Shown in pieces: positions 25,291 to 33,318 of a stretch of 64,000 nt of DNA. The notes beneath the pieces are model-generated. The model saw nothing but the letters and a program-made list of their open reading frames with translations, was not told where the DNA came from and did no database searches. Each line of letters opens with the position of its first letter. Position 1 is the stretch's first letter. Made by a program: the position numbers and the translations under genes. Source of the stretch: Ligaoa zhengdingensis (GTDB lineage Bacteria > Bacillota > Clostridia > Oscillospirales > Ruminococcaceae); the NCBI RefSeq assembly GCF_014384885.1, contig NZ_JACRST010000004.1:101924-165923 (forward strand). The letters run 5' to 3'.

Positions 25291-25319
25291 TTGCTATTTC
25301 TCTCCATATCCGGTAGAAT
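25291..25319 (+). promoter_or_regulatory. Promoter of the NSS transporter gene
   Basis: TTGCTA, 17-nt spacer, TAGAAT, about 44 nt upstream of the ATG. Confidence 0.7.
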
Positions 25320-25362
25320 AATCAGTATCTGACAAGAAAAACCGAAAAAAGGAGTATGACTT

Positions 25363-26727
25363 ATGTCGAATAAGCCCAAGCATCACCATCGCGGCCAGTT
25401 TACTTCCTCGCTCGGGTTCATCCTCGCAGCGGCGGGATCGGCCATCGGCCTGGGGAATCTGTGGAAGTTTCCGTACATCGCTGGGAACAGCGGCGGCGGA
25501 TATTTCTTATTGTTTTATATCGCGTTTGTGCTGGTCCTGGGTATCCCTATCACCCTGGCGGAGATGAGCCTCGGCCGCAGCACCGAGCTCAGCGCGGTGG
25601 GCGCATACCGCAAAATCAACAAAAACTGGACGTTCGTGGGCGGCATCGGCGTGCTGTGCGCGTTCGTCATCCTCTCGTATTACAGCGTGGTGGGCGGCTG
25701 GGTGCTCAAATATATCGCAGCTTATCTCACCGGCGGGCAGTTCGGCGGCGATTATGGCGCCTACTTCGACAGCTTTGTCGCCAGCCCGGTGGAGCCGGTG
25801 GTCTGGCACCTGGTGTTCATGGCGTTTTGTGCGCTGGTGGTGGTCGGCGGCGTGGCCAAGGGAATTGAGAAGGCCAGCAAGATCATGCTGCCCGCCCTGT
25901 TTGTGCTGATCGTCGTGGTGGCGGTGCGCGCCTGCACCCTGCCTGGCGCGGCTGAGGGCCTCAAATTCTTCTTTGTGCCCAACGCCGAGCCGATCAACAC
26001 CCCCTCCAAGTTCATCAACGTGATCGTGTTGGCCATGGGGCAGGTGTTCTTCAGCCTCAGTCTCGGCATGGGCATCACCATCACCTATGGCAGTTACCTC
26101 AAGAAGAACGACAACATGGTGAAAAGCACCATGCTGATCACCGGCCTCGATTCGCTCATCGCGGTGCTCGCCGGTATGGCGATCATCCCGGCGGTGTTTG
26201 CGTTGAGCTCCAGAGAGAACCTCACCGCGGGCCCCGGGCTCATCTTCAAGACGCTCCCCGCGGTGTTTGATTCGATGCCGCTGGGCGGGGTGTTCGGGCT
26301 GCTGTTCTTCATCCTGGTGTTCTTCGCGGCGGCGACCTCAGCCATCGCCCTGCTCGAGGTGGTCAGCGCCTTCCTGATCGATACCCTGCATTGGAAGCGC
26401 CGCACGGCCACCGTCTCAATGGCGGCGGCCATGGCGCTGATCGGCGTGTTCGCCTCCCTCTCGATGGGCGCCCTGTCCGGCTTTACCATCGGCGGGATGA
26501 ACCTGTTCGACGCGATGGGCTTTCTCACCGACAAAATCCTCATGCCGGTTTCGGCGCTGCTCACCTGCATCTTTGTGGGATATGTGTGGGGCGTCGACAA
26601 GGCCGCGGAAGAGGTGGAACAGTGCGGCGTGGCCTTCCGCCTGCGCAGGGCGTTCGCCTTCTGTGTGCGGTATCTCGCGCCGGTGCTGATCCTGGTGATT
26701 CTCGTGATGGGGCTTGTCAACCAATAA
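25363..26727 (+). CDS. Sodium:neurotransmitter-type symporter (NSS/SLC6 family)
   Basis: 454 residues with about 11 membrane segments. TM1 carries AAAGSAIGLGNLWKFPYIAGNSGGG, which forms the sodium and substrate site in LeuT-like proteins. The bacterial 11-TM form of this family moves amino acids or amines with Na+; the substrate cannot be read from sequence. GGAG is 8 nt before the ATG. Monocistronic between its own promoter and a terminator. Confidence 0.93.
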   Translation: MSNKPKHHHRGQFTSSLGFILAAAGSAIGLGNLWKFPYIAGNSGGGYFLLFYIAFVLVLGIPITLAEMSLGRSTELSAVGAYRKINKNWTFVGGIGVLCAFVILSYYSVVGGWVLKYIAAYLTGGQFGGDYGAYFDSFVASPVEPVVWHLVFMAFCALVVVGGVAKGIEKASKIMLPALFVLIVVVAVRACTLPGAAEGLKFFFVPNAEPINTPSKFINVIVLAMGQVFFSLSLGMGITITYGSYLKKNDNMVKSTMLITGLDSLIAVLAGMAIIPAVFALSSRENLTAGPGLIFKTLPAVFDSMPLGGVFGLLFFILVFFAAATSAIALLEVVSAFLIDTLHWKRRTATVSMAAAMALIGVFASLSMGALSGFTIGGMNLFDAMGFLTDKILMPVSALLTCIFVGYVWGVDKAAEEVEQCGVAFRLRRAFAFCVRYLAPVLILVILVMGLVNQ

Positions 26728-26744
26728 AAAATGGAAAAACAGCA

Positions 26745-26784
26745 AGCCGGCCCGATGGAGGAGGTTCCATCGAGCCGGCTTTTT
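26745..26784. terminator. Terminator between NSS gene and rubrerythrin
   Basis: AGCCGGC-CGATGGA stem with loop GGAGGT and complement TCCATCG-GCCGGCT, then TTTTT. It serves the rightward gene; read leftward it is followed by a weaker T-rich stretch. Confidence 0.85.
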
Positions 26785-26831
26785 GCAGTTGCGGGGAAAC
26801 GAAATGAAACGAAAAATAGAAGAAAGCGGAA

Positions 26832-27368
26832 TTAGTAATTTTTCACCCTCTGGGCAAAATACGCTTTGGGGTGATCGCACACCGGGCAGACGTCGGGGGC
26901 AGTCTTGCCGTAGTGGATATGGCCGCAGTTCAGGCAGATCCAAACGATCTCCTCTTCCTTTTTGAAGACGGTGTCGCCCTCGACGTTGGAGAGCAGGGCG
27001 CGGTAGCGCTCCTCGTGCTCCTTCTCGATCTTGCCGACAGCCTCGAACAGGAAAGCGATCTTGTCGAAGCCCTCTTCCTTGGCGGTCTCAGCAAAACCCT
27101 TGTACATATCGGTCCACTCGTAGTTCTCGCCGGCGGCCGCGTCCTTCAGATTTTCCGCGGTATCGCCGATGCCGTGGGCCAGCTTGAACCAGATCTCGGC
27201 GTGCTCCTTCTCGTTGGCCGCGGTCTCTTCAAACAGTTTGGCGATTTGGACATAGCCCTCTTTTTTCGCCTTGGAGGCGTAGAAGGTGTATTTATTTCTC
27301 GCCTGGGATTCACCCGCGAAAGCGGCCATCAAATTGGCTTCTGTTTTTGAACCTTTGAGTTCCATCAT
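26832..27368 (-). CDS. rbr: Rubrerythrin
   Basis: 178 residues. The ferritin-like diiron domain shows AFAGESQARNKY, the first ExxH in NEKEHAEIW and the second in KIEKEHEERY. The C-terminal rubredoxin knuckles are CLNC and CPVC. It reduces hydrogen peroxide in anaerobes. Its ATG overlaps the stop of the PerR-type gene, so the two are translationally coupled, which explains oxidative-stress control. Confidence 0.97.
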   Translation of the reverse strand: MMELKGSKTEANLMAAFAGESQARNKYTFYASKAKKEGYVQIAKLFEETAANEKEHAEIWFKLAHGIGDTAENLKDAAAGENYEWTDMYKGFAETAKEEGFDKIAFLFEAVGKIEKEHEERYRALLSNVEGDTVFKKEEEIVWICLNCGHIHYGKTAPDVCPVCDHPKAYFAQRVKNY

Positions 27369-27772
27369 TCATTACCTCTTTCTTTCGTCAAATTTTGTTG
27401 TGTTTTACAGTGGCTGCAGATCCCGTTGATAATCAGGTCGTGGCCGGTCACGAGGAATCCGGTGGCCTTCTCGATCTGTGTATCCAACTCCCGAAGGATG
27501 CTCAGTTCCGCATCAAACACCTGGCCACACTTGTTGCAAATCATATGGTAGTGTTCATCGGTGCGAAAATCAAAGCGGTCGCTGCCATTAGGGATTGCAA
27601 TTTTGTGGATCAGCCCAAGCTCCGCCAGCAGGTTTAGGTTGCGGTAAACGGTTCCCAAGCTGATGTTGGGGTGCTCTTCCCGGAGATGGGTGTACACAAA
27701 ATCGGCGGTGGGATGAACCGGATATTTCCGGACGGTCTCCAGCACGAGCTCCCTTTGCCTGGAATATTTCAT
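27365..27772 (-). CDS. perR: Fur-family regulator, probably PerR
   Basis: 135 residues from ATG 27772 (MKYSRQRELVLETVRKYP); an ATG 10 codons upstream is less supported. Winged helix with SLGTVYRNLNLLAELGL, then the regulatory site HYHMICNKCG and the structural zinc cysteines CNKC and CSHC. The peroxide-sensing assignment is based on coupling to rubrerythrin and the Per-type inverted repeat in its own promoter. Confidence 0.88.
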   Translation of the reverse strand: MKYSRQRELVLETVRKYPVHPTADFVYTHLREEHPNISLGTVYRNLNLLAELGLIHKIAIPNGSDRFDFRTDEHYHMICNKCGQVFDAELSILRELDTQIEKATGFLVTGHDLIINGICSHCKTQQNLTKERGNE

Positions 27773-27796
27773 GTCGCCCTCTCTTTGTTTTGGAAT

Positions 27797-27862
27797 TAAC
27801 AATAACAGGAATTGTTATTGTTATTGTGTCTATAATATACCATATGAGTAGATCATTGTCAA
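27797..27862 (-). promoter_or_regulatory. perR-rbr promoter with Per-box-like operator
   Basis: Read leftward: TTGACA (27857-27862), 17-nt spacer, TATATT (27834-27839). Just downstream is a 10-bp perfect inverted repeat TAACAATAAC/GTTATTGTTA (27797-27806 and 27814-27823, centre 7 nt), typical of Fur/PerR autoregulation. Confidence 0.75.
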
Positions 27863-27916
27863 GTTTTTTTAAAAAAATATTTTGCGCGTTTTCTGGCGAA
27901 GAATTAAAAATATATG

Positions 27917-27948
27917 TTGACAAACGCAGGCGAAAATGATAATATAAT
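27917..27948 (+). promoter_or_regulatory. Promoter of tRNA-Leu(CAG)
   Basis: TTGACA at 27917 and overlapping -10 candidates TAATAT (17-nt spacer) and TATAAT (27943-27948), ending 10 nt before the tRNA. Confidence 0.65.
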
Positions 27949-27958
27949 TAAGCGACAT

Positions 27959-28045
27959 GCGGATATGGCGGAATTGGCAGACGCGCTAGATTCAGGTTCT
28001 AGTGGGGTCACACCTGTGCAGGTTCAAGTCCTGTTATCCGCACCA
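27959..28045 (+). tRNA. tRNA-Leu(CAG), uninterrupted, CCA encoded
   Basis: Acceptor GCGGATA pairs with TATCCGC; discriminator A and an encoded CCA follow. D-arm GGCGGAATTGGCAGAC; anticodon stem CTAGA/TCTAG around the loop TTCAGGT, giving anticodon CAG; long class II variable arm; T-arm GGTTCAAGTCC. No intron, in contrast to the tRNA-Leu(UAA) gene at 59498-59800. Confidence 0.96.
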
Positions 28046-28048
28046 AGG

Positions 28049-28086
28049 TAAACCGGTAAATTTTAGAATTTGCCGGTTTATTTTTT
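28049..28086 (+). terminator. Terminator after tRNA-Leu(CAG)
   Basis: TAAACCGG-TAAATT stem, TTAG loop, complement, then six T. Confidence 0.92.
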
Positions 28087-28192
28087 GTGAAAAATAGGGT
28101 ATGCTGATATAAAATCCTTTGTTTTCGTTTTATCGCGGGCCTCAACAAATATAACTTGGCGTATCTCATTTAGGATGGAGGAATGCGGCTAT

Positions 28193-29386
28193 ATGGGTAT
28201 CGATGCAAAGATGATTCTTCGGTCAGCAGAGCAGCTAAAATCAGAAATGATCGAGGACCGCAGGGAAATACACAGACATCCCGAAGTCGGAACCTGTCTG
28301 CCCAACACCAAAAAGTATGTGAAAGACCGCCTCGTCGGGATGGGGTACGAACCGGTTGAAATCTGTGAGAGCGGCCTGGTTGCGACCATTACAGGCGAGG
28401 ATACCGGCAGATGTATCCTCCTTCGCGCCGATATGGACGGGCTCAAAGTGGCCGATAGGACGGAGCTCGCTTTTAAATCGGAAAACGGGAACATGCACGC
28501 CTGCGGCCATGATATGCACACCGCGATGCTGTTGGGCGCGGCCAGGCTGTTAAGAGAATATCAGAGCGCAATAAAAGGCACCGTAAAGCTTGTATTTCAG
28601 CCAGATGAAGAGGGATTTACGGGGGCGAAGGCCATGCTTGAGGCGGGGGTTCTCAAAAATCCGACTCCCCAGGCGGGGCTGGCGTTTCACGTCAATTCGG
28701 GAACCCCCTCCGGCCTTGTGCTGTGCGGCAGAGGGACTTTTATGGCGGGCTGCACACTTTTCAGAATTACAGTGAAAGGCGTGGGATGCCACGGAGCGAT
28801 GCCGGAGACAGGGGTTGATCCTATCAACATTGCCGCGCACATCTATCTGGCGCTTCAGGAGATTACCGCAAGGGAAATACCCGCCAAAAAGCCCGCTGTT
28901 GTCACGATCGGGAAGTTCAGCGGGGGAAAGGCCCCAAACATCATCCCGCAGGAGGTTGTTATCGAGGGTACCATACGGACGTTTGACCGCGACCTTTCCG
29001 CCGGCATCCTTCGCCGGATTGCAGCGATCTCCAAAAGCACCGCCGAGGCTTTCCGCGGTGCCGCCTCGGTGGAAGAATTGGCGTCGGTGCCCCCTCTCCT
29101 CAATGATCCGCAGCTTGTTGACCGGATGGCGGGCTATACGGCGGAGCTGTTTGGGGAGAAATCCGTCTACCCGGTGGACGAGGGCGGCATGGGCTCGGAG
29201 GATTTTGCCGCTTACACATATGAGCTGCCATGTGCGTATCTGCTGATTGGCGCGGGTACAAAGGAGGAAGATTCGCTTTACGGCGAGCCGATGCACAATG
29301 AGAAAGTGGTATTTAACGAGGAGATTTTGTCGAAAGGCGCGGCCATCCACGCCTATTGTGCGATAAAGTGGTTGGACAATGAATGA
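28193..29386 (+). CDS. M20-family amidohydrolase (amino-acyl/hippurate hydrolase type)
   Basis: About 397 residues from ATG 28193; GGAGGAATG lies 11 nt upstream and the earlier ATG at 28175 overlaps it. Metal-site motifs are visible: MHACGHDMHTAML, FQPDEEGFTGAKAML, and the C-terminal GSEDFAAY plus MHNEK. Members remove acyl groups from N-acyl amino acids or cleave dipeptides; the precise substrate is unknown. GC content is lower than in neighbouring genes. Own promoter region and terminator. Confidence 0.9.
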   Translation: MGIDAKMILRSAEQLKSEMIEDRREIHRHPEVGTCLPNTKKYVKDRLVGMGYEPVEICESGLVATITGEDTGRCILLRADMDGLKVADRTELAFKSENGNMHACGHDMHTAMLLGAARLLREYQSAIKGTVKLVFQPDEEGFTGAKAMLEAGVLKNPTPQAGLAFHVNSGTPSGLVLCGRGTFMAGCTLFRITVKGVGCHGAMPETGVDPINIAAHIYLALQEITAREIPAKKPAVVTIGKFSGGKAPNIIPQEVVIEGTIRTFDRDLSAGILRRIAAISKSTAEAFRGAASVEELASVPPLLNDPQLVDRMAGYTAELFGEKSVYPVDEGGMGSEDFAAYTYELPCAYLLIGAGTKEEDSLYGEPMHNEKVVFNEEILSKGAAIHAYCAIKWLDNE

Positions 29387-29390
29387 GCAG

Positions 29391-29420
29391 GGCCGGGGCG
29401 GGCGCCCCAGCCGTTTTTTA
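29391..29420 (+). terminator. Terminator after the M20 gene
   Basis: GGC-GGGGC stem with GCCCC-GCC complement (one mismatch), then TTTTTT. Confidence 0.8.
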
Positions 29421-29432
29421 TTATTTTAGGCA

Positions 29433-29477
29433 TTGACTGATTGGGGTCGGTAATGTTATTGTATTAGCGACCCCAAT
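29433..29477 (+). promoter_or_regulatory. Promoter and 10-bp inverted-repeat operator of RHH-C
   Basis: TTGACT (29433-29438), 18-nt spacer, TATTGT (29457-29462). Arms ATTGGGGTCG and CGACCCCAAT (29440-29449, 29468-29477) are perfect complements around the -10, the layout seen at RHH-A and RHH-B but with a different operator sequence. Confidence 0.75.
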
Positions 29478-29493
29478 AAGTGAGGTGATGCGA

Positions 29494-29673
29494 TTGGGGA
29501 ACAAAAAATTGGGTCGTCCCACTGACAATCCCAAAGACATCTCGCTAAAAATTCGGCTTGACAACGATACTTCCCATATGCTGGAGGAATGCAGCGAAGC
29601 GTTAAAATTATCGAAAGCCGAAGTGGTGCGGCAGGGGATTCATAAGATGCATAGCGGCCTGAACAAAAAATGA
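29494..29673 (+). CDS. Ribbon-helix-helix regulator, cassette C
   Basis: 59 residues from TTG 29494, with GAGG 8 nt upstream; the ATG at 29488 is inside the ribosome site. KKLGRPTDNPK is followed by a beta strand (DISLKIRLD) and two helices (TSHMLEECSEAL, SKAEVVRQGIHKMHSGL). It is a close paralogue of RHH-A in the motif and second helix. The stop codon is followed at once by the conserved hairpin, and then by a frameshifted copy of the 98-residue gene. Confidence 0.85.
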   Translation: MGNKKLGRPTDNPKDISLKIRLDNDTSHMLEECSEALKLSKAEVVRQGIHKMHSGLNKK

Positions 29674-29708
29674 AGGAAGCGGCCCGCCTCAACAAGCAAC
29701 CGCTTCCT
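29674..29708 (+). other. Post-stop hairpin of RHH cassette C
   Basis: AGGAAGCGG/CCGCTTCCT, 9 bp, starts at the base after the TGA. The loop CCCGCCTCAACAAGCAA retains the CTCA-ACAAG pattern of cassettes A and B. Followed by CCCCAA, not a U-run. Confidence 0.7.
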
Positions 29709-29812
29709 CCCCAAACCACAACAGCCAAAAGGCGATTGGGCTGCAAATATGATAACATGCGCCGCTGTCCCTGGCAAGCTGTTGTGGAAGACAACAAAGG
29801 AGTGAACGCTTC

Positions 29813-30110
29813 ATGGTCATCCTGCAACTCAGTCAACAGCAGTACGAACGGTTGGTCAAATCCCTCGCGGCTTCGGCACATGCCGAGCCGCTGGAGGCCA
29901 GCTACACAGTGAGGCTGAACATCAACGGCGCGGACGGAGTACGCCGTCAAGCTGCAACCGGAATCCCACAACAGGGTGGCGGTTTTGCAGGCGCTGCGCG
30001 TCTTCCGCGACGGATGTCCCCCCCATTTTGAGCTGATTACCCGCAGCAATCTGCTGTCCGCCCTGCTGGAAATTCTCGTCCACCAGGGGACGGGCGCTCC
30101 AACCTGGTAG
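29813..30110 (+). pseudogene. Frameshifted copy of the 98-residue RHH-associated gene
   Basis: Starts MVILQLSQQQYERLVKS with AAAGGAG upstream, and matches the intact gene at 15100-15396 up to the NINGA segment. There, CGGACGGA at 29931-29938 replaces the single CGGA of the intact copy: a 4-bp tandem duplication that shifts the frame. The remainder is recovered in the next frame (EYAVKLQPE, LRVFRDG, LLEILVHQG) and ends at TAG 30108. Codon-level similarity continues to the end, so the loss looks recent. Confidence 0.85.
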
Positions 30111-30120
30111 CAACCCAAAG

Positions 30121-30158
30121 CACCCCCGGCGGATCACCTGCCCGCCGGGGGTGTTTTA
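30121..30158 (+). terminator. Terminator after cassette C
   Basis: CACCCCCGGCGG with its complement CCGCCGGGGGTG and TTTT. Confidence 0.88.
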
Positions 30159-30203
30159 GGTTCGCCGCGGCCGCGAAGATGCGAAGCCCCGCGGTGCGGC
30201 GCT

Positions 30204-30755
30204 TCAGTACCGTTCGCGGTGGATCTGCTCCGCCACCGGGCCGCGCGGCCGGCGGGCGGGGGATTCCGCCGCATACCCGATCGGCAGCAGCGCAATGGGG
30301 ACGACATCCTCGGGCAGGCCCAGCACCGCGCTGAGCTCCTGTTCGTGGAACCCGCTGACATAACAGCTCGCGAGCCCGAGTTCCACCGCACCCAGCAGGA
30401 TGTTTTCCACCGCTGCGGAGCAGTCCAGATAGGGCAGATGCGGCCAGATCGAGGTCTCGCCGTACCGTCCCTTGATCTTGGCGAGATCCGCGCACACCGC
30501 AATCACCAGCGGTGCGGTGAGAATCCACTTCTGCGGGTTGGACTTCGACTCATCCCGGCCCGCAAAGGTGGTCTCCACCACCGCCTGCTTCTGCCCGGCG
30601 CTCTCAATCAGGATGAACTCCCACGGGCGCAGGTTGCCGCCGGAGGGGGCGTCGTGGGCCCATTCCAAAAGTTGCATCACCAGTTCGTCCGGAACAGGCT
30701 GGTCGGTGTATTTGCGCACGCTCGCGCGGGAGGCGACGAGATCGGAAAAGTTCAT
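30204..30755 (-). CDS. Nitroreductase-family FMN protein
   Basis: 183 residues from ATG 30755 (MNFSDLVASRASVRKY); GGAGTG lies upstream. The start SRASVRKYTDQPV, the central APSGGNLRPWEFILIE and the C-terminal ALLPIGYAAE are typical of the NfsA/RdxA-like fold that binds FMN and uses NAD(P)H. Substrate unknown. Single gene. Confidence 0.9.
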   Translation of the reverse strand: MNFSDLVASRASVRKYTDQPVPDELVMQLLEWAHDAPSGGNLRPWEFILIESAGQKQAVVETTFAGRDESKSNPQKWILTAPLVIAVCADLAKIKGRYGETSIWPHLPYLDCSAAVENILLGAVELGLASCYVSGFHEQELSAVLGLPEDVVPIALLPIGYAAESPARRPRGPVAEQIHRERY

Positions 30756-30779
30756 AGACGCAATCACTCCTTGTGTCAA

Positions 30780-31076
30780 AATAAAGTGTTATTTTTATTC
30801 TAGCATGCTGTATCAGCGAAGTAAAGATATGCAGAATGCTCAAATTTTTAATTTGTTTTAACAAAATCTTTACTTTTTCGCTGTTGTCTGCTAAAATGTA
30901 AAAGTATTAAAGATTTCGTCGAAAAGAAGCGCAATGGTGCGCCGCCTGATTGTCCAAGATACCCCGTGAATTTGGAAAACCAAGAAGCACTCTTTTGATT
31001 GAGCAATGAGGCCAATTCAGCTCTGTGCTGTGTTGGCCTCATTTTAAAAAACAGCATGAGAAAGGAAGTCGCGCAA
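30780..31076 (+). promoter_or_regulatory. Long leader of the hydantoin-type operon, with a terminator-like hairpin
   Basis: No gene in this stretch. It holds the promoter DNA of the leftward nitroreductase and, rightward, an AT-rich promoter region near 30870-30910. A leader with small stems follows: GCGC..GCGC near 30930 and TTTGG..CCAAG near 30970. The hairpin AATGAGGCCAA/TTGGCCTCATT at 31005-31043 follows, then TT and an A-tract. The hairpin could act as an attenuator; no riboswitch class is recognised. Confidence 0.5.
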
Positions 31077-31802
31077 ATGAAACTGCTCTATCTGTTGCCT
31101 GGCAATGTCAGGGATGGCGGATTGGGGGAAGCCGAGATGCTGCGCAGAAGGGATGTTCTGCAGGCGAACGCCTTCCCGGGTACGGTTGTGGAGATCGCGG
31201 ATGTGGCGACCGGCCCGTCCTCGATTGAGTCGATGTATGAGGAGTACCAGTCGGTGCCGGGTTCGGTGGCGGCGATCGTACAGGCCGAAAAGGACGGCTT
31301 TGACGGCGTGATTCTGGGCTGCGCGGGCGACCCTGGCCTGGACGCCGCCAAGGAGATGGTGAGCATCCCTGTGATCGGCCCGGGTGAGAACTCGGTGCTG
31401 CTGGCGGCACAGCTCGGCCACCACTTCTCGATTATCACGGTGATGGATTCGATCGTGGATGCGCTGGAGCACCTGGTACTCAAGGCCGGCGTGGATCGCA
31501 AGCTCGCCTCGGTGCGTTCGGTGAACGTGTCGGTGCTGGATATCGGCAAGGACCCCGACCTGATCCGCCGCCGCGCGCTGGAGGAGGCCAAGGCGGCCCG
31601 CGACCAGGATCGTGCGGATACCATCGTGCTGGGCTGCATGTCCATGGCCTTCGCGCAGCTCGATAAGGAGATGTCCGCCGAGCTGGGCATCCCGGTGATC
31701 AACCCGGCCATCGCGGCGCTCAAAACTTTGGAGGGCATGGTCGCAATGGGGATTTCCCAGAGCAAAAAGGCATTTCAAACTCCGCCTAAACTGCTGAAGT
31801 GA
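31077..31802 (+). CDS. Asp/Glu/hydantoin racemase family protein
   Basis: 241 residues from ATG 31077 (MKLLYLLPGNVRDGG); earlier in-frame starts lie beyond the leader hairpin. Both active-site cysteines of the family are present, in LGCAGDPG and LGCMSMAF. Members racemise hydantoins, allantoin, aspartate or glutamate. The downstream N-carbamoylase and amidohydrolase favour a hydantoin-like or ureido substrate, but this is inference. First gene of a seven-gene rightward operon. Confidence 0.88.
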   Translation: MKLLYLLPGNVRDGGLGEAEMLRRRDVLQANAFPGTVVEIADVATGPSSIESMYEEYQSVPGSVAAIVQAEKDGFDGVILGCAGDPGLDAAKEMVSIPVIGPGENSVLLAAQLGHHFSIITVMDSIVDALEHLVLKAGVDRKLASVRSVNVSVLDIGKDPDLIRRRALEEAKAARDQDRADTIVLGCMSMAFAQLDKEMSAELGIPVINPAIAALKTLEGMVAMGISQSKKAFQTPPKLLK

Positions 31803-31844
31803 AGGCGCTGTCGAAATAAAATAAGATGTTTGGAGGAAACAATT

Positions 31845-33071
31845 ATGGAAAAGTCATTGAAACAGGGCTATAAGGGCTATAAGGCCTACGATTACCTGGT
31901 TCCCGGTGAGGATTACAAGGTCTTTAACCTGGCCGAAGAGGGCAACGAGTTTGGCGAGTACATCATCCCGCTGACCGATGAGCAGGAAAAATTCATGGAC
32001 GAGATCATCGCGAAGTATCCGATGATCTCCCTGCATGAGCATCCGTTCTGCTTCCCGAAGCCGGTGACGGACACCTTCGATTATGCGCGCGAGGGCCGCA
32101 GCTTCACCGCGTACCGCGCGTTGGCCGAGTCCAAATGGGACTGCGTGTTCGACAATATGATGGATGGCTGCTGCCTGATCACATCCAAGCACGGCTGGAA
32201 ATGGAACGACGTCATCTACGACCTGGGCCTGCGCCTGGCCGACATCTCCCACCAGGACTTCCTGATTAAATGCGAGAAGGTCGACGACATCTACCGCGCG
32301 AAAGCCGAGGGCAAGGTCGCGTGGGTGCCGGTGATCGAGGGCGCCGCCATGATCGAGAACGAGCTCGACCGCATCGACATGCTGTACGGCTTCGGCGTCC
32401 GTCTGATGGGCATCACCTACAGCGAGTCCAACGGGCTGGGCAGCGGCCTGAAGGAAGCGCACGACGGCGGCCTCACCCATCTGGGCTATCAGGTGATCGA
32501 CCGCATGAACAAGGTCGGTATGGCCATCGACTGCGCGCACGTGGGCGACAACACCACCCTCGATATCATCGAAGCCAGCAAAAAGCCGGTCTTCATCTCC
32601 CACACCGGCGCGCGCGCCCTGTGGAACAGCAAGCGCCTCAAGAGCGATGAGATCATCAAGGCCTGCGCGGCCAAGGGCGGCGTCATCGGCATTGAGGCGG
32701 CCCCGCACACCACCATCACCGAGAAACACACCACCCACGACATCGAGGCGTTCATGGAGCACTTCGAGTATGTGAAGGACCTGGTCGGCATCGACTTCGT
32801 CTCCTTCGGTCCGGACACCCTGTACGGCGACCACGTCGGCCTGCACCACGCGTTTTCGGCCAACCTGTCGATCAAGCAGGCGTTTGTCAAACAAAACGGC
32901 GAGGGCAAGGCTCCGTCCTTCCCCGAGGTTCCGTATGTAAAGGGCCTCGAGAACCCGACCGAGGCTTCCTACAACATCATCCGCTGGCTGATTAAACACA
33001 ACTATTCTGAGCAGGATATCGCGAAGGTCATGGGCGGCAACGCGATTCGTGTTCTGAAAGAAGTCTGGTGA
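31845..33071 (+). CDS. Membrane dipeptidase-like metallohydrolase (family M19)
   Basis: 408 residues from ATG 31845 with GGAGG 8 nt upstream. The metal-binding pattern of renal dipeptidase-like enzymes is visible: SLHEHPF near residue 60, WVPVIEGAAMIE, AIDCAHVGDNTT, and FISHTGARALW. No signal peptide, so it is cytosolic. It may cleave dipeptides or a cyclic amide imported by the SSS carrier. It follows the racemase by 42 nt. Confidence 0.85.
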   Translation: MEKSLKQGYKGYKAYDYLVPGEDYKVFNLAEEGNEFGEYIIPLTDEQEKFMDEIIAKYPMISLHEHPFCFPKPVTDTFDYAREGRSFTAYRALAESKWDCVFDNMMDGCCLITSKHGWKWNDVIYDLGLRLADISHQDFLIKCEKVDDIYRAKAEGKVAWVPVIEGAAMIENELDRIDMLYGFGVRLMGITYSESNGLGSGLKEAHDGGLTHLGYQVIDRMNKVGMAIDCAHVGDNTTLDIIEASKKPVFISHTGARALWNSKRLKSDEIIKACAAKGGVIGIEAAPHTTITEKHTTHDIEAFMEHFEYVKDLVGIDFVSFGPDTLYGDHVGLHHAFSANLSIKQAFVKQNGEGKAPSFPEVPYVKGLENPTEASYNIIRWLIKHNYSEQDIAKVMGGNAIRVLKEVW

Positions 33072-33087
33072 AAGGAGGAAATCCTGA

Positions 33088-33282
33088 ATGAAGAAGCCGA
33101 AATTTCCAGTAGTATCCCTGGTTTTGATGCTGATCTATCTGATCGGCGGCAGTATCCTCTGCGCGCTTCCGAATCTGCCTGCAATCGCGGGCGGCATTGA
33201 TATCGCCGTTTGGATCATCGGTTATGTGGGATACGTCTACGTGATCCTGGCCTGCCTTTATTATGCCAAAAAGGGCAAATAA
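33088..33282 (+). CDS. Small two-TM membrane protein upstream of the SSS symporter
   Basis: 64 residues: a KKPKF start, two hydrophobic segments (about residues 8-28 and 37-58), and a KKGK end. No known motif. The location directly before a sodium:solute symporter recalls the small YhdT-like subunit beside PanF, so it may be an accessory subunit; this is by analogy only. AAAGGAGG precedes the ATG. Confidence 0.75.
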   Translation: MKKPKFPVVSLVLMLIYLIGGSILCALPNLPAIAGGIDIAVWIIGYVGYVYVILACLYYAKKGK

Positions 33283-33318
33283 CAACTTTGCCTGTTTGAG
33301 AGAGAAGGGATGTTAACA

